DNA of 64,000 nt from Temnopleurus reevesii (GCA_036244855.1 BQKZ01000092.1:163138-227137); one strand, 5' to 3'; counted from the stretch's first letter, positions 63,101-64,000 are shown. Translations and numbers: made by a program. Notes: generated by a model not told the origin, from the letters alone.

Positions 63101-64000
63101 ACCCTGGTGATGTTTGAGGCAGGTCAATTGCAATTTTTTTTTTATAACTGATTGATAATTTTTGCCTTCTTTGTCTTGATAGATGCCCCTGGAGCACCAG
63201 GAAAACCACAGCTTACTGAGTACAACATCACCAAGATGACCATTACATGGACACCACCAGAATCAGATGGAGGCAGTCCAGTAACTGGATACATCGTAGA
63301 GCGAAAGGAGAAGACTTCATCCAGATGGGTTCGCGTTACCAAGGAGACCGTTACTGAGACAACGCTTACAGTGACTGGTCTTACTGAGGGTTCTGAGTAC
63401 CAGTTCAGGGTCATAGCTGAGAACTTAGCTGGACCTGGACCAGCTTCTGAGCCCTCTGATCTGCAGAAAGCTAAGCTTCCATTTGGTAAGTCATTCTTTT
63501 ATTCAAGAATATGGAGCATTGGATTATGTTTTCTGATATGTTTCTTTAATAGTGTAGAGATTTTTTTAAACCCAAGCAAAAATCAACTACATCTATAAGG
63601 TAGTGCAGCTATGAGAGTGAGGGGCAAATTAGTTGTTAATTATAATTCATTAAAATTCAAATATTTATGCTCGCAGAATAGGGAAAGGGGCTAACCTATT
63701 ATGTCACTATCCAAAAGATGTGATTGGGATTGGACCTACAATGCAGGCACCACCCCTAATGAAACAGGGCTCTACAAATTATCTTGATTAATGACACACA
63801 CCAAGATAGATCTAACTAAAGGTTCATTCTATGAATTATATTTTTCCCTTTCTAGACATTCCAACTGCCCATGGAAAGCCAGACATTACGTCTGCGGACA
63901 AGACTGAGATGAATTTAACCTGGTCACTACCCGAGTCTGATGGTGGAAGCCCCATCACTGGGTACACTGTTGAGAAGAAGGAGAAGACTGGGAAATGGAC
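51..64000 (+). CDS. TTN-like: Titin-like giant muscle protein, interior part of gene (35 exons)
   Basis: Thirty-five exons join in one continuous frame and encode about 18 Ig (I-set) domains, six FN3 domains, at least 13 tri-helix-bundle (THB) motifs and long Glu/Pro/Val/Lys-rich linkers. Such proteins are sarcomeric or cytoskeletal springs and rulers that bind myosin, actin and Z-disc partners. Exons encoding Ig and FN3 domains mostly have phase-1 ends on both sides, while Glu-rich and THB-array exons have phase-0 ends. The order of flexible region, tandem Ig block and FN3 run is closest to titin across the I-band/A-band boundary. Twitchin/projectin is the alternative, because it also has a PEVK-like stretch between Ig blocks, but five FN3 in a row do not fit its FN3-FN3-Ig pattern. 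Both gene ends and any kinase domain lie outside the window. Confidence 0.85.
203..727 (+). repeat. Minisatellite, five 105-bp units
   Basis: A unit beginning taacatgtccctctcatttt recurs at 203, 308, 413, 518 and 623. The copies are essentially identical except for the last, which drifts after about 685. The first unit abuts the donor of the preceding exon, and the base at 202 is undetermined, so an assembly seam is possible here. Confidence 0.95.
728..1189 (+). other. Intron remainder
   Basis: AT-rich intron sequence between the minisatellite and the next acceptor. Nothing coding or structured is recognised. Confidence 0.7.
1190..1493 (+). CDS. Exon: Ig (I-set) domain
   Basis: Acceptor tttatttag and donor CAG/GTGAGG bound the exon, which begins in phase 0 and ends in phase 1. 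After a short lead (QKPEQKPPVFTQPL) comes a complete I-set Ig domain. It shows the B-strand Cys in EITCKVEG, the core Trp in VQWFVDD, and the F-strand motif DEGQYVVKAVN. The second core Cys is replaced by Val, which is common in this superfamily. The exon converts the phase-0 linker grammar into the phase-1 Ig grammar. Confidence 0.93.
1494..2186 (+). other. Intron
   Basis: AT-rich intron of about 690 bases. No repeat or extra exon is recognised. Confidence 0.7.
2187..2981 (+). CDS. Exon: linker plus two Ig domains
   Basis: This 795-base exon (phase 1 to phase 1) opens with about 75 residues of Met/Glu/Pro/Val/Lys-rich linker (GKMAPVKVEAKATMEVEKPL). Two I-set Ig domains follow. The first has LDVQVSGIPMP (core Cys replaced by Val), LHWYRNGKEI, and EYACKASN with its Cys. 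The second keeps both Cys (NFFCKVIG, TYTCRATN) and the Trp in IKWFKNGVEL. Two Ig domains on one exon is unusual here, since nearly every other Ig has its own exon or is split. The donor is GAAG/GTAAAT. Confidence 0.95.
2982..9452 (+). other. Long intron (6.5 kb)
   Basis: AT-rich sequence without a convincing exon. A motif beginning ggagcataagaa is present twice, at about 5279-5311 and 5488-5520. An imperfect fold-back element lies at 8122-8308 (listed separately). Confidence 0.7.
8122..8308. repeat. Fold-back (MITE-like) element
   Basis: The left arm (about 8122-8180, containing accatagcatcactg) is roughly complementary to the right arm (about 8250-8305, containing cagtgatgctacggt). The two arms are separated by a spacer of about 70 bases. 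Its size and imperfect long arms suggest a non-autonomous DNA element. No target-site duplication was identified. Confidence 0.55.
9453..9731 (+). pseudogene. Ig-domain exon with two in-frame stops
   Basis: Bounded by acceptor accaaacaacag and donor ATAG/GTATAC, this segment has the phase 1-1 frame of the neighbouring Ig exons. It reads as an Ig domain: VEGPESVSVKRGDSVTVDIH, then IAGFPQPSVTW, and later TTQLVISKAQMEEAGN followed by AVVVENE. TAA occurs in frame at 9560-9562 and 9668-9670. Both fall where I-set domains usually carry Tyr, after the core Trp and in the D-x-G-x-Y motif. The exon is symmetric, so skipping it joins 2981 to 11028 cleanly. It is either a decayed exon, a poison exon that would trigger decay when included, or affected by base errors. 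Confidence 0.85.
9732..11027 (+). other. Intron
   Basis: AT-rich intron sequence of about 1.3 kb. No exon or repeat is recognised. Confidence 0.7.
11028..11327 (+). CDS. Exon: fibronectin type III domain
   Basis: Acceptor ctgtcag and donor AAGG/GTAAGT bound a phase 1-1 exon that encodes a single FN3 domain. It begins DIPDKPQRLEPTQV and has the B-strand Trp in TITWQTP, then SSYIVEMLDA, TWQRIAETL and the F-strand EYAFRVSASNQFG, with SEPTEKVVV at the end. It stands alone: an Ig-type (broken) exon precedes it and disordered linker follows, whereas all other FN3 domains are in the run after 61206. FN3 in titin is otherwise typical of the A-band part. Confidence 0.93.
11328..11808 (+). other. Intron with ATT microsatellite
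   Basis: Short intron containing an ATT-type microsatellite at about 11403-11436 and a long CT-rich tract (11740-11800) leading into the next acceptor. Confidence 0.75.
11809..11880 (+). CDS. Exon: short acidic linker
   Basis: A 72-base symmetric exon (phase 1-1) encoding EIEAAAEEVAEDKPTPETK and a few further residues. It lies behind a strong pyrimidine tract and acceptor (actcacag) and before donor GAAG/GTATGC. Its composition continues directly into the Pro/Glu-rich exon at 18903. It can be skipped without a frame change. Confidence 0.8.
15806..15945 (-). mobile_element. SINE fragment (tail end) with AAT microsatellite
   Basis: An AAT run (15806-15834) is followed by agcgc/ggcgc-rich sequence and ttaccctggctttagcc. 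That last part is the reverse complement of a segment of the full SINE at about 40025-40043, so this is a 5'-truncated copy lying in reverse orientation. Confidence 0.6.
16464..16520. repeat. Perfect 26-bp inverted repeat with 5-base loop
   Basis: Arm 16464-16489 (tttcctggaagaaaactgct, then acacat) is exactly complementary to arm 16495-16520, around the loop catca. No protein-coding role is apparent. Confidence 0.9.
16799..16897. repeat. Imperfect fold-back element
   Basis: The left arm starting tagcaatatta (from about 16799) is roughly complementary to the right arm ending taaatattgcta (to about 16897), with matching gatatc/gatatt inner ends. It resembles a small MITE. Confidence 0.5.
17843..17961. 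repeat. Imperfect fold-back element
   Basis: Arms of about 38 bases (17843-17880, containing agaagcccagaagcaa, and 17923-17961, containing ttgcttctgggcctct) are inverted copies around a spacer of about 40 bases. Probably a non-autonomous DNA transposon relic. Confidence 0.6.
18903..20002 (+). CDS. Exon: PEVK-like Pro/Glu/Val/Lys-rich segment
   Basis: A 1,100-base exon (phase 1 to phase 0) encoding about 366 residues dominated by Pro, Glu, Val, Lys and Ala (for example PEEAKPEVREERPRDIPPAA). This is the composition of the titin PEVK spring. No Ig or FN3 fold is present. Three zones stand out: a poly-Asp/Glu tract at about 19247-19281, a nearly pure Lys tract at about 19361-19407, and a short less biased stretch (DSPDVEYKRRVFLDTVEEEE) that could bind a partner. 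The acceptor is ttaacag and the donor GACCAG/GTAAGA. The donor lies in an exact 52-bp tandem duplication. Confidence 0.9.
19993..20096 (+). repeat. Exact 52-bp tandem duplication across a splice donor
   Basis: Bases 19993-20044 are repeated exactly at 20045-20096. Each copy carries the exon end and its donor (gaccag/gtaaga), so two identical donors lie 52 bases apart. A potential acceptor (attctag) lies between them. Confidence 0.95.
20097..20659 (+). other. Intron
   Basis: AT-rich intron after the duplicated donor. Nothing else is recognised. Confidence 0.7.
20660..20736 (+). CDS. Exon: first part of an Ig domain
   Basis: A 77-base exon starting in phase 0 after acceptor cttgtctag. It encodes TVKTGAPLKLTCKVTGEPTP and DVEWYK: the A-C strands of an I-set Ig domain with the first core Cys and the core Trp. 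The donor is TATAA/GTAAGT, phase 2. The remainder of the domain is on the exon at 21485. Confidence 0.93.
20737..21484 (+). other. Intron within an Ig domain
   Basis: AT-rich intron. At about 20917-21031 it holds a diverged relative of the MITE at 24166-24309; both contain gtgctcctttgtaa-like and cctaaatcggga-like segments. Confidence 0.65.
21485..21651 (+). CDS. Exon: second part of an Ig domain
   Basis: Follows acceptor tttttttcag in phase 2 and completes the Ig domain begun at 20660 with DSKLLEITPAQTQTYEAGI, then ADQGKYECVAVSDVGEDISS and AQITIK. The F-strand Cys is present, so this domain keeps both core Cys. It ends in phase 1 at AAGA/GTAGGC. Confidence 0.93.
21652..24013 (+). other. Intron (2.4 kb)
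   Basis: AT-rich intron. No extra exon or clear repeat is recognised. Confidence 0.65.
24014..24079 (+). CDS. Exon: A-strand of a split Ig domain
   Basis: A 66-base phase 1-1 exon encoding TEKPKPTKPSFSETSITIEV and TEG, a linker plus the first strand of an Ig domain. It is bounded by acceptor cattttcag and donor GAGG/GTAAGT. The split after a Glu-Gly pair recurs in the domain on 45396-45719 and 46049-46334, so the two domains are probably duplicates of one module. Confidence 0.88.
24166..24309. mobile_element. MITE with terminal inverted repeats and TA flanks
   Basis: The left end tttccgaaaaatgaagtc (24166-24183) and right end gacttcattttgtggaaa (24292-24309) are inverted repeats with one mismatch. 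TA dinucleotides flank both ends (24164-24165 and 24310-24311), as expected for Tc1/mariner-type insertions. There is no coding capacity. Confidence 0.75.
24348..24960 (+). repeat. Degenerate tandem repeat, unit about 115 bp
   Basis: A core resembling ctagtccctccattacacca followed by gggtaa-like and gttaaccagtttactgctga-like sequence recurs at about 24360, 24481, 24601, 24719, 24821 and 24925. The copies are strongly diverged. Related single cores occur at about 52505 and 52680. Confidence 0.65.
25386..25668 (+). CDS. Exon: main part of a split Ig domain plus linker
   Basis: Starts in phase 1 after acceptor ccacacag. It encodes GEDATFKFTIMGFPAPTLTW, then NKGWKAIKPSAQYIIETEE and DAGKYVCKLTNPHGEAKLTV, followed by a charged linker VVKERPKEEPEATQAKLKK. 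The core Trp and second Cys are present and the first Cys is Phe. It ends in phase 2 (AAAAA/GTAAGT) and leads straight into a THB exon. That arrangement is repeated at 46049-46958. Confidence 0.93.
25669..26217 (+). other. Intron
   Basis: AT-rich intron. No feature is recognised. Confidence 0.7.
26218..26440 (+). CDS. Exon: single tri-helix-bundle (THB) motif
   Basis: A phase 2 to phase 0 exon with a charged lead (KPEPEEKKKPEVVESKEEIE) and then the THB signature IYKLLKDAEPKNYEKILRKH and GIIDFKIIRKHIEMVKTKK. In myosin-binding protein C the equivalent segment (L-K-x-A-x-P-S-E-Y-E-K-I followed by Y-G-I-T-D-L-R) folds as three helices at the end of the M-domain and has been linked to actin and calmodulin binding. 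The family call comes from recognising this motif; function in this protein is inferred. The exon ends with a Glu/Lys-rich helical tail. Confidence 0.88.
26441..29571 (+). other. Intron (3.1 kb)
   Basis: AT-rich intron without recognised exons. There is a small CA-rich tract at about 28090-28135. Confidence 0.65.
29572..32208 (+). CDS. Giant exon: THB repeat array A (95-residue units), with assembly gap
   Basis: Starts in phase 0 after acceptor tgtgtgcag and ends in phase 0 at CTAAAG/GTTAGC. Five THB motifs are visible, one before and four after the gap at 30033-30829. Each reads EEIYQLLKDVEPSQYEKVLR, then KKGIIQHKLIRQHIDMVTTR, KAEEAVLAEMQLED and a linker with VTLEISKPEEKLPEEVSLEI and KRPMTKEEQEQEE. 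The repeat period is 285 bp (one unit is 282). The segment after the gap begins with ag and a near-copy of the exon's own first 450 bases, so the gap may hide an intron and a second exon, or join two alleles. As drawn it is 879 codons with no stop outside the gap. Confidence 0.85.
30033..30829. other. Assembly gap (797 N)
   Basis: A run of 797 undetermined bases inside repeat array A. It is flanked by near-identical sequence: 29572-29980 and 30832-31240 align at an offset of 1,260 bases, which is typical of a place where repeats defeat assembly. The true length and number of repeat units here are unknown. Confidence 0.99.
31084..32150 (+). repeat. Tandem 285-bp coding repeat (array A)
   Basis: Unit starts at the (M/L)TKEEQEQEE codon lie at 31084, 31369, 31651 and 31936, giving spacings of 285, 282 and 285 bp. 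One further unit starts at 29824 before the gap. Units differ by a few substitutions and one deleted Glu codon. Confidence 0.95.
32209..35656 (+). other. Intron (3.4 kb)
   Basis: Contains an interspersed-repeat fragment at about 32430-32520 (aat-rich start, agcgctgg and tggcgctcaa) and a nearly pure A/T low-complexity block at about 33003-33117. Open frames at 33459-35374 show no domain similarity or splice context and are not called. Confidence 0.65.
33003..33117. repeat. A-rich low-complexity tract
   Basis: About 115 bases consisting almost only of A with interspersed T. It could be a decayed poly-A tail of a retroelement or simple repeat expansion. No adjacent element body is recognised. 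Confidence 0.8.
35657..37996 (+). CDS. Giant exon: THB repeat array B (131-residue units)
   Basis: A 2,340-base exon (780 codons, phase 0 to phase 0) after acceptor gatttcag and before donor GTTCAG/GTATCT. About 70 residues of linker (EEKIPEDMEITLEITDGREV) precede six THB motifs. Five read AEEIFEILKDVQPEQYEKVL, then RKKGVIQAKLIKKHIEMVVK, and alternate with a linker rich in EVEIQIAPKKPEEQEEKVEV-type sequence and ending KIPEKKKPMTKEE. The sixth is diverged (ELLRDVEPKNYEKVLRKRG) and resembles the single THB motifs more. It should be a mechanically regular chain of small helical bundles on charged linkers. Being a multiple of three, the exon can be skipped in frame. Confidence 0.93.
35867..37831 (+). 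repeat. Tandem 393-bp coding repeat (array B)
   Basis: Unit starts at the MTKEEKEAEE codon are at 35867, 36260, 36653, 37046, 37439 and 37832, always 393 bp apart. Units 2 and 5 appear identical over 393 bp. Units 3 and 4 differ by only a few bases. Unit 1 has a shortened preceding linker, and unit 6 is diverged and cut by the exon end. Confidence 0.97.
37997..39269 (+). other. Intron with fold-back element and GA microsatellite
   Basis: Holds an imperfect fold-back element at 38640-38798 and a GA microsatellite at about 39150-39174. Otherwise AT-rich. Confidence 0.75.
38640..38798. repeat. Fold-back (MITE-like) element
   Basis: The left arm aaagttgcaattgatcacaa (from 38640) is complementary to the right arm tttgtgatgaattgcaactt (to 38798), with matching tcaactgc near the inner ends. 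The arms are about 32 bases around a spacer of about 95 bases. Confidence 0.65.
39270..39432 (+). CDS. Exon: Pro/Glu/Ala-rich linker
   Basis: A phase 0 to phase 1 exon after acceptor attctacag, encoding QKTSQEVEADVTIKVPKDKD and then SEVVEAAIIQPVEATPAEAA and a Pro/Lys-rich end. It is a linker without a recognised fold. It returns the frame grammar from phase-0 repeat exons to phase-1 Ig exons and starts with the same QK pair as the exon at 1190. The donor is CCAG/GTATTT. Confidence 0.85.
39433..40241 (+). other. Intron with SINE
   Basis: Most of the second half is a SINE (39835-40110). The first part is unremarkable. Confidence 0.75.
39835..40110 (+). mobile_element. tRNA-derived SINE, near full length
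   Basis: The head has RNA polymerase III promoter boxes: an A-box tggtgtagtgg at about 39840-39850 and a perfect B-box ggttcgaatcc at 39884-39894. The ends are complementary (ccatgg near 39837 and 39898). The body contains ttccttcagcaagaaat and ctgcacttaacccaggtgag, and the tail has gctaaagccagggtaataat. The anticodon arm does not pair properly, so this is not a working tRNA gene. Related copies lie at 55834-56128 and 15806-15945 in reverse orientation. Confidence 0.85.
40242..40505 (+). CDS. Exon: Ig domain
   Basis: A phase 1-1 exon with acceptor ttttttgtacag and donor CAAA/GTAAGT. It encodes one I-set Ig: EWKFTEEVKPAKGFKGDTCE, LVCEVNDEDAVVEWVKHGKV, and ARYTCQLPKAKTAASLDVQ. Both core Cys and the Trp are present, with an extra Cys just before the B strand. 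This compact type (KRTLIIKD, then YTCQLP) resembles titin tandem-Ig domains. Confidence 0.95.
40506..41015 (+). repeat. Intron made of decayed copies of the next exon's start
   Basis: The intron carries about four degenerate copies of the acceptor region and first 70-90 bases of the exon at 41016. They are near 40531-40608, 40661-40740, 40764-40850 and 40866-40955. Shared marks are gccaa(a/g)attatc, gaactcaagc, and (a/g)ctgctgaactt. Copy 4 even retains atttcagtccctgcc but soon runs into a TAA. Spacing is 101-144 bases. Confidence 0.85.
41016..41282 (+). CDS. Exon: Ig domain
   Basis: A phase 1-1 exon (acceptor aatttcag, donor GAAG/GTAATT) encoding one Ig: IPAKIIHELKPLTITERETA, ELAVEVSNSKTEVTWLKDGE, then AAEYTCQLPRATSSMNLKVE. 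The first core Cys is Ala or Val, the second Cys and Trp are present. The neighbour at 40242 shares the YTCQLP motif, suggesting these two arose by tandem duplication. Confidence 0.95.
41283..42133 (+). other. Intron
   Basis: AT-rich intron. Nothing is recognised. Confidence 0.7.
42134..42400 (+). CDS. Exon: Ig domain
   Basis: A phase 1-1 exon (acceptor gctactctag, donor AGAG/GTGACA). One Ig: EIPMEVVTPLSKLYARRTRS, AVFECEVSQPWAKVTWFKGD, and SEYTCVLRDKKTSADLQLRG. Both core Cys and the Trp are present. Confidence 0.95.
42401..45395 (+). other. Intron (3.0 kb)
   Basis: AT-rich. A short interspersed-repeat fragment (gcgcctt, ggcgcattataaattgca, then ATT repeats) lies at about 43191-43266 and a C-rich/A-rich patch at about 44050-44100. 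No exon is recognised. Confidence 0.65.
45396..45719 (+). CDS. Exon: Ig domain plus A-strand of the next Ig
   Basis: A phase 1-1 exon (acceptor atcacacag, donor GAAG/GTATCT). The Ig reads ETIKIVTPPENVDTRERQTA, TFICELTGDAAKADVKWKKG, and SDAGKYVVLVDDIEVPFTLT; the second core Cys is Val. The last 20 or so residues (LKPPVFTTKPKAVDTQEG) begin another Ig that continues on 46049. This mirrors the split at 24014/25386. Confidence 0.94.
45720..46048 (+). other. Intron within an Ig domain
   Basis: A 329-base AT-rich intron. Nothing is recognised. Confidence 0.7.
46049..46334 (+). CDS. Exon: remainder of a split Ig domain
   Basis: Starts in phase 1 (acceptor cttgtcatgcag) and ends in phase 2 (AAAAC/GTAAGA). 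It encodes GMSAIFRYVVAGFPEPEIKF, TKDWKEITPENSDVTFQYDE, and KDAGKYLVIAKNESGEVKQA, then a basic linker PPEEIMKRKMSLK. Both core Cys are absent and the usual core Trp is Phe. The G-F-P-x-P and W-K-x-I features match the Ig at 25386, and like it this domain leads into a THB exon. Confidence 0.92.
46335..46786 (+). other. Intron
   Basis: AT-rich intron of about 450 bases. Nothing is recognised. Confidence 0.7.
46787..46958 (+). CDS. Exon: single tri-helix-bundle (THB) motif
   Basis: A phase 2 to phase 0 exon (acceptor cttttctag, donor CCAAAG/GTATGA). After an acidic lead (GTLGDDDEIDIE) comes EILKDVEPKHYETVLKKHG, then IYDFRAILKHLQEMKKRAEQ. It keeps the G-I-x-D-F-R pattern seen as G-I-T-D-L-R in vertebrate myosin-binding protein C. 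Its position, straight after a split Ig and with the same exon phases, matches the THB exon at 26218. Confidence 0.9.
46959..47543 (+). other. Intron
   Basis: AT-rich intron. Nothing is recognised. Confidence 0.7.
47544..47664 (+). CDS. Exon: acidic linker
   Basis: A phase 0 to phase 1 exon after acceptor aatgcaatag, encoding ELETLMEEPEIPEQLESLEL, then AAFEMAESPVVLGRGKPEET. The first half could be helical and acidic. No family is recognised. The frame joins the THB exon at 46787 to the exon at 50286. The donor is ACAG/GTAAGG. Confidence 0.82.
47665..50285 (+). other. Intron (2.6 kb)
   Basis: AT-rich. A segment of about 70 bases containing tcaaaatgaatg and tctgaatcaaattgtcat-like sequence occurs twice, at about 48487-48555 and 48858-48925. 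No exon is recognised. Confidence 0.65.
50286..50519 (+). CDS. Exon: helical, charged segment of unknown fold
   Basis: A symmetric phase 1-1 exon (acceptor cgctcactag, donor GCAG/GTACCA) of 78 codons. It encodes ERLAQAEMFKTLEDIASKMS, then a Thr/Asp-rich stretch, TEKEILFAELEKERVATEEV, and LEATVETLVAEIGAG. The pattern suggests two or three amphipathic helices with a flexible middle. It resembles neither Ig, FN3 nor THB. It forms the last linker before the eight-Ig block. Confidence 0.82.
50520..51707 (+). other. Intron
   Basis: AT-rich intron of about 1.2 kb. Nothing is recognised. Confidence 0.7.
51708..51968 (+). CDS. Exon: Ig domain (1 of 8 in tandem block)
   Basis: A phase 1-1 exon (acceptor ttcttcaacag, donor GAAG/GTGGAT). 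One Ig: EITPMDDAKVPEKVPAKFEC, DEEIIWMKDGEVITPDETKF, and SGQYTIKVGDKTQTADLKVE. The first Cys and Trp are present, the second Cys is Ile. It starts a block in which each Ig occupies exactly one symmetric exon, as in titin tandem-Ig segments. Confidence 0.95.
51969..55488 (+). other. Intron (3.5 kb) with 1.1-kb tandem duplication
   Basis: The larger part consists of two copies of one segment (about 52940-54098 and 54279-55412). Short cores related to the 24348-24960 repeat occur at about 52505 and 52680. One undetermined base lies at 54097. Confidence 0.8.
52940..55412 (+). repeat. Direct duplication of about 1.1 kb within an intron
   Basis: Copy 1 (about 52940-54098) and copy 2 (about 54279-55412) share ordered blocks: cagatgcaacagactaaggt (53039 and 54359), a tgtcccattttgta block (about 53670 and 55018), and aatgggtagatcgaggaagc (about 54008 and 55323). 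They are diverged by substitutions and small indels. Copy 2 ends about 75 bases before the next Ig exon. Confidence 0.88.
55489..55752 (+). CDS. Exon: Ig domain (2 of 8)
   Basis: A phase 1-1 exon (acceptor caacctacag, donor AAAG/GTAACT). The Ig reads ATEFVKPLNNTSAAEYDETI, VLECEISNERVPCQWYKDGK, and GNFRCVVGDKESTATLDVKG, with both core Cys, the Trp, and an additional Cys next to the Trp. Confidence 0.95.
55753..56391 (+). other. Intron with reverse SINE
   Basis: Mostly occupied by a reverse-oriented SINE (55834-56128), followed by a TAG-type microsatellite at about 56278-56301. Confidence 0.8.
55834..56128 (-). mobile_element. tRNA-derived SINE, reverse orientation
   Basis: Read on the minus strand, it starts with a tRNA-like head (catggtgtagttgacctgaa, then agcctttcaaccagaaggtc) and continues with ttaatttccttcagcaag. 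It ends in a TTA-type microsatellite tail next to 55834. The head, body junction and tail correspond to the copy at 39835-40110. The B-box is degraded. Confidence 0.8.
56392..56667 (+). CDS. Exon: Ig domain (3 of 8)
   Basis: A phase 1-1 exon (acceptor ttcctgcag, donor AAAG/GTAAAA). The Ig reads ASEIMKPLAEVTAPEFAETA, VLECEVSHPKAEVTWLKAGQ, KYEVIKDGKKRRLIIHDVVK, and EFTCKVGDNQTMANVNVKG. All core residues are present. Confidence 0.95.
56668..57059 (+). other. Intron
   Basis: AT-rich intron. Nothing is recognised. Confidence 0.7.
57060..57320 (+). CDS. Exon: Ig domain (4 of 8)
   Basis: A phase 1-1 exon (acceptor tttacacag, donor GAAC/GTGAGT). The Ig reads VPSITKPLEDTTSAFDATVV, LECEVDNEKAPVTWMKNGKE, and EGEYTCVVGDESTVAMLAVE. 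All core residues are present. It is closely related to its neighbours in the block. Confidence 0.95.
57321..57654 (+). other. Intron
   Basis: A short AT-rich intron. Nothing is recognised. Confidence 0.7.
57655..57924 (+). CDS. Exon: Ig domain (5 of 8)
   Basis: A phase 1-1 exon (acceptor tatattgtag, donor ACAG/GTAATT). The Ig reads PAPIEFLTEIQSVQAVEDEP, AVFTCEISDENAPVTWLKNK, and AEFTCKTKDNSSSASLTVTG, with all core residues present. Confidence 0.95.
57925..58509 (+). other. Intron
   Basis: AT-rich intron whose last 90 bases are unusually rich in C and T (ccctcacccatcacatcc and similar), forming an extended pyrimidine tract before the acceptor. Confidence 0.7.
58510..58782 (+). CDS. Exon: Ig domain (6 of 8)
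   Basis: The acceptor is cacccctag at 58508-58509. A later ctcag at about 58540 looks attractive but would break the frame. The exon (phase 1-1, donor GAAG/GTACAA) encodes EHIPTISHTLSDVKIEEGSN, EVVFECETDKETADVAWLRN, and AEFSCRVGGHETIAELIVEG, an Ig with both core Cys and Trp. Confidence 0.92.
58783..59751 (+). other. Intron
   Basis: AT-rich. A small perfect inverted repeat (ccagggtaat at 59571-59580, attaccctgg at 59598-59607) is the only structure noted. Confidence 0.7.
59752..60021 (+). CDS. Exon: Ig domain (7 of 8), core Cys absent
   Basis: A phase 1-1 exon (acceptor attcattacag, donor TCAG/GTGAGA). It encodes EKPVEFLAPLPTEQKAIPGD, EITFEVELNKDTEDVFWLKD, KITKDGKKHKLTIKKVDFDD, and DAVYSFGSGDQKCDCSLNVS. 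The Trp is kept, but Val and Phe replace the two core Cys. Two Cys appear close together in the G strand instead. Confidence 0.94.
60022..60488 (+). other. Intron
   Basis: AT-rich intron. Nothing is recognised. Confidence 0.7.
60489..60782 (+). CDS. Exon: Ig domain (8 of 8), core Cys absent
   Basis: A phase 1-1 exon (acceptor cttttacag, donor CTGG/GTGAGA). The Ig reads APPKINVDPKLTNISVKAGT, KIAIEATVTGSPAAVTTWSK, and LGTYTLTAANDLGTDTAIIA. Its A-N-D-L-G-T-D ending and ARADLGTY-like motif are of the A-band type found next to FN3 domains in titin, rather than the compact I-band type of the preceding seven. Both core Cys are missing. Confidence 0.94.
60783..61205 (+). other. Intron
   Basis: AT-rich intron. 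Nothing is recognised. Confidence 0.7.
61206..61502 (+). CDS. Exon: FN3 domain (1 of 5 in run)
   Basis: A phase 1-1 exon (acceptor tgctccacag, donor TTTG/GTAAGT). The FN3 reads DKPQPPTNLSITETTPESVT, LVWTAPSDDGGSPVIDYVIE, KRDMKRNTWSKVDTTTELTF, and EYLFRVSARNELGTSEPITT. The D-D-G-G-S-P-V and Y-x-F-R-V motifs are characteristic of titin and twitchin A-band FN3 domains, which lie along the thick filament. Confidence 0.96.
61503..61928 (+). other. Intron
   Basis: AT-rich intron. Nothing is recognised. Confidence 0.7.
61929..62231 (+). CDS. Exon: FN3 domain (2 of 5)
   Basis: A phase 1-1 exon of 303 bases (acceptor tttatttccag, donor ATG/GTAAGA). The FN3 reads DVPHAPGKPETSDVIQTEMT, VTWTPPDFNGGSEVTGYIIE, RKEADKTRWVKITKEPVTEL, and YEFRVFAINKAGTSKPSEPS. 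Confidence 0.96.
62232..62596 (+). other. Intron
   Basis: AT-rich intron. Nothing is recognised. Confidence 0.7.
62597..62899 (+). CDS. Exon: FN3 domain (3 of 5)
   Basis: A phase 1-1 exon of 303 bases (acceptor tgtttctttag, donor TTTG/GTGAGT). The FN3 reads DVPGPPAKPTCENINKTTIT, VSWTTPEDDGGSPVTGYVIE, RCDVSRGRWVKCNRDKVTEL, and YQFRVSAENAAGVGKPSPTS. It has the same length and boundaries as the FN3 exons on either side. Confidence 0.96.
62900..63182 (+). other. Intron
   Basis: AT-rich intron. Nothing is recognised. Confidence 0.7.
63183..63485 (+). CDS. Exon: FN3 domain (4 of 5)
   Basis: A phase 1-1 exon of 303 bases (acceptor gtcttgatag, donor TTTG/GTAAGT). The FN3 reads DAPGAPGKPQLTEYNITKMT, ITWTPPESDGGSPVTGYIVE, RKEKTSSRWVRVTKETVTET, and YQFRVIAENLAGPGPASEPS. 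Confidence 0.96.
63486..63855 (+). other. Intron
   Basis: AT-rich intron. Nothing is recognised. Confidence 0.7.
63856..64000 (+). CDS. Exon: FN3 domain (5 of 5), cut by window end
   Basis: Starts in phase 1 after acceptor ccctttctag and is open to the end of the window. The visible half reads DIPTAHGKPDITSADKTEMN, LTWSLPESDGGSPITGYTVE, then KKEKTGKW, covering strands A to C' of an FN3 domain. The rest and the donor lie beyond the window. Confidence 0.93.

Noticed and set aside
61206..64000. Start of a twitchin/projectin FN3-FN3-Ig pattern
   Set aside because: Five FN3 exons follow one another with no Ig between them, which does not match that pattern; the assignment stays with titin-like, although twitchin-type relatives are not fully excluded.

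Overview
The window lies inside one very large, intron-rich animal gene on the + strand. It encodes a titin/twitchin-superfamily giant muscle protein. I could join 35 exons across the window, each open, with one reading frame carried over every junction. All use AG acceptors and GT donors, except that the first donor is blurred by an N. Together they give about 14.1 kb of coding sequence (about 4,700 codons, 797 bases of which are an assembly gap). Neither the start codon nor the stop codon is in view. No second gene, tRNA or rRNA gene is supported.

The organism is a metazoan with long AT-rich introns. A tRNA-derived SINE family occurs in several introns, with a body I associate with echinoid genomes, and the protein combines titin-like I-band and A-band features in an unfamiliar arrangement. 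I infer an echinoderm, most likely a sea urchin, but no species can be named from the sequence alone.

Layout. 51-2981: Glu-rich linker, one Ig, a second linker and two more Ig domains. 9453-9731: an Ig-type exon with good splice sites but two in-frame TAA codons (a dead or poison exon). 11028-11880: a lone FN3 domain and a short acidic exon. 18903-20002: a long Pro/Glu/Val/Lys-rich exon resembling the titin PEVK segment, with a poly-Asp tract and a poly-Lys tract. 20660-25668: two Ig domains, each split over two exons. 26218-37996: tri-helix-bundle (THB) motifs of the myosin-binding-protein-C M-domain type, first single, then in two very large repeat exons of 95-residue and 131-residue units. 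39270-46334: linker and five Ig domains. 46787-50519: one more single THB and two linker exons of unknown fold. 51708-60782: eight Ig domains, one exon each. 61206-64000: five consecutive FN3 domains, the last cut by the window end.

The order (PEVK-like and repeat spring, tandem Igs, FN3 run) resembles the I-band to A-band passage of titin. The distinctive feature is that the elastic region is largely built from amplified THB-plus-linker repeats. At least 13 THB motifs are visible and more may be hidden in the gap. Introns hold SINE copies, a TA-flanked MITE, several fold-back elements, a perfect 26-bp hairpin, a 105-bp minisatellite, a 1.1-kb tandem duplication, and decayed copies of the start of an Ig exon.
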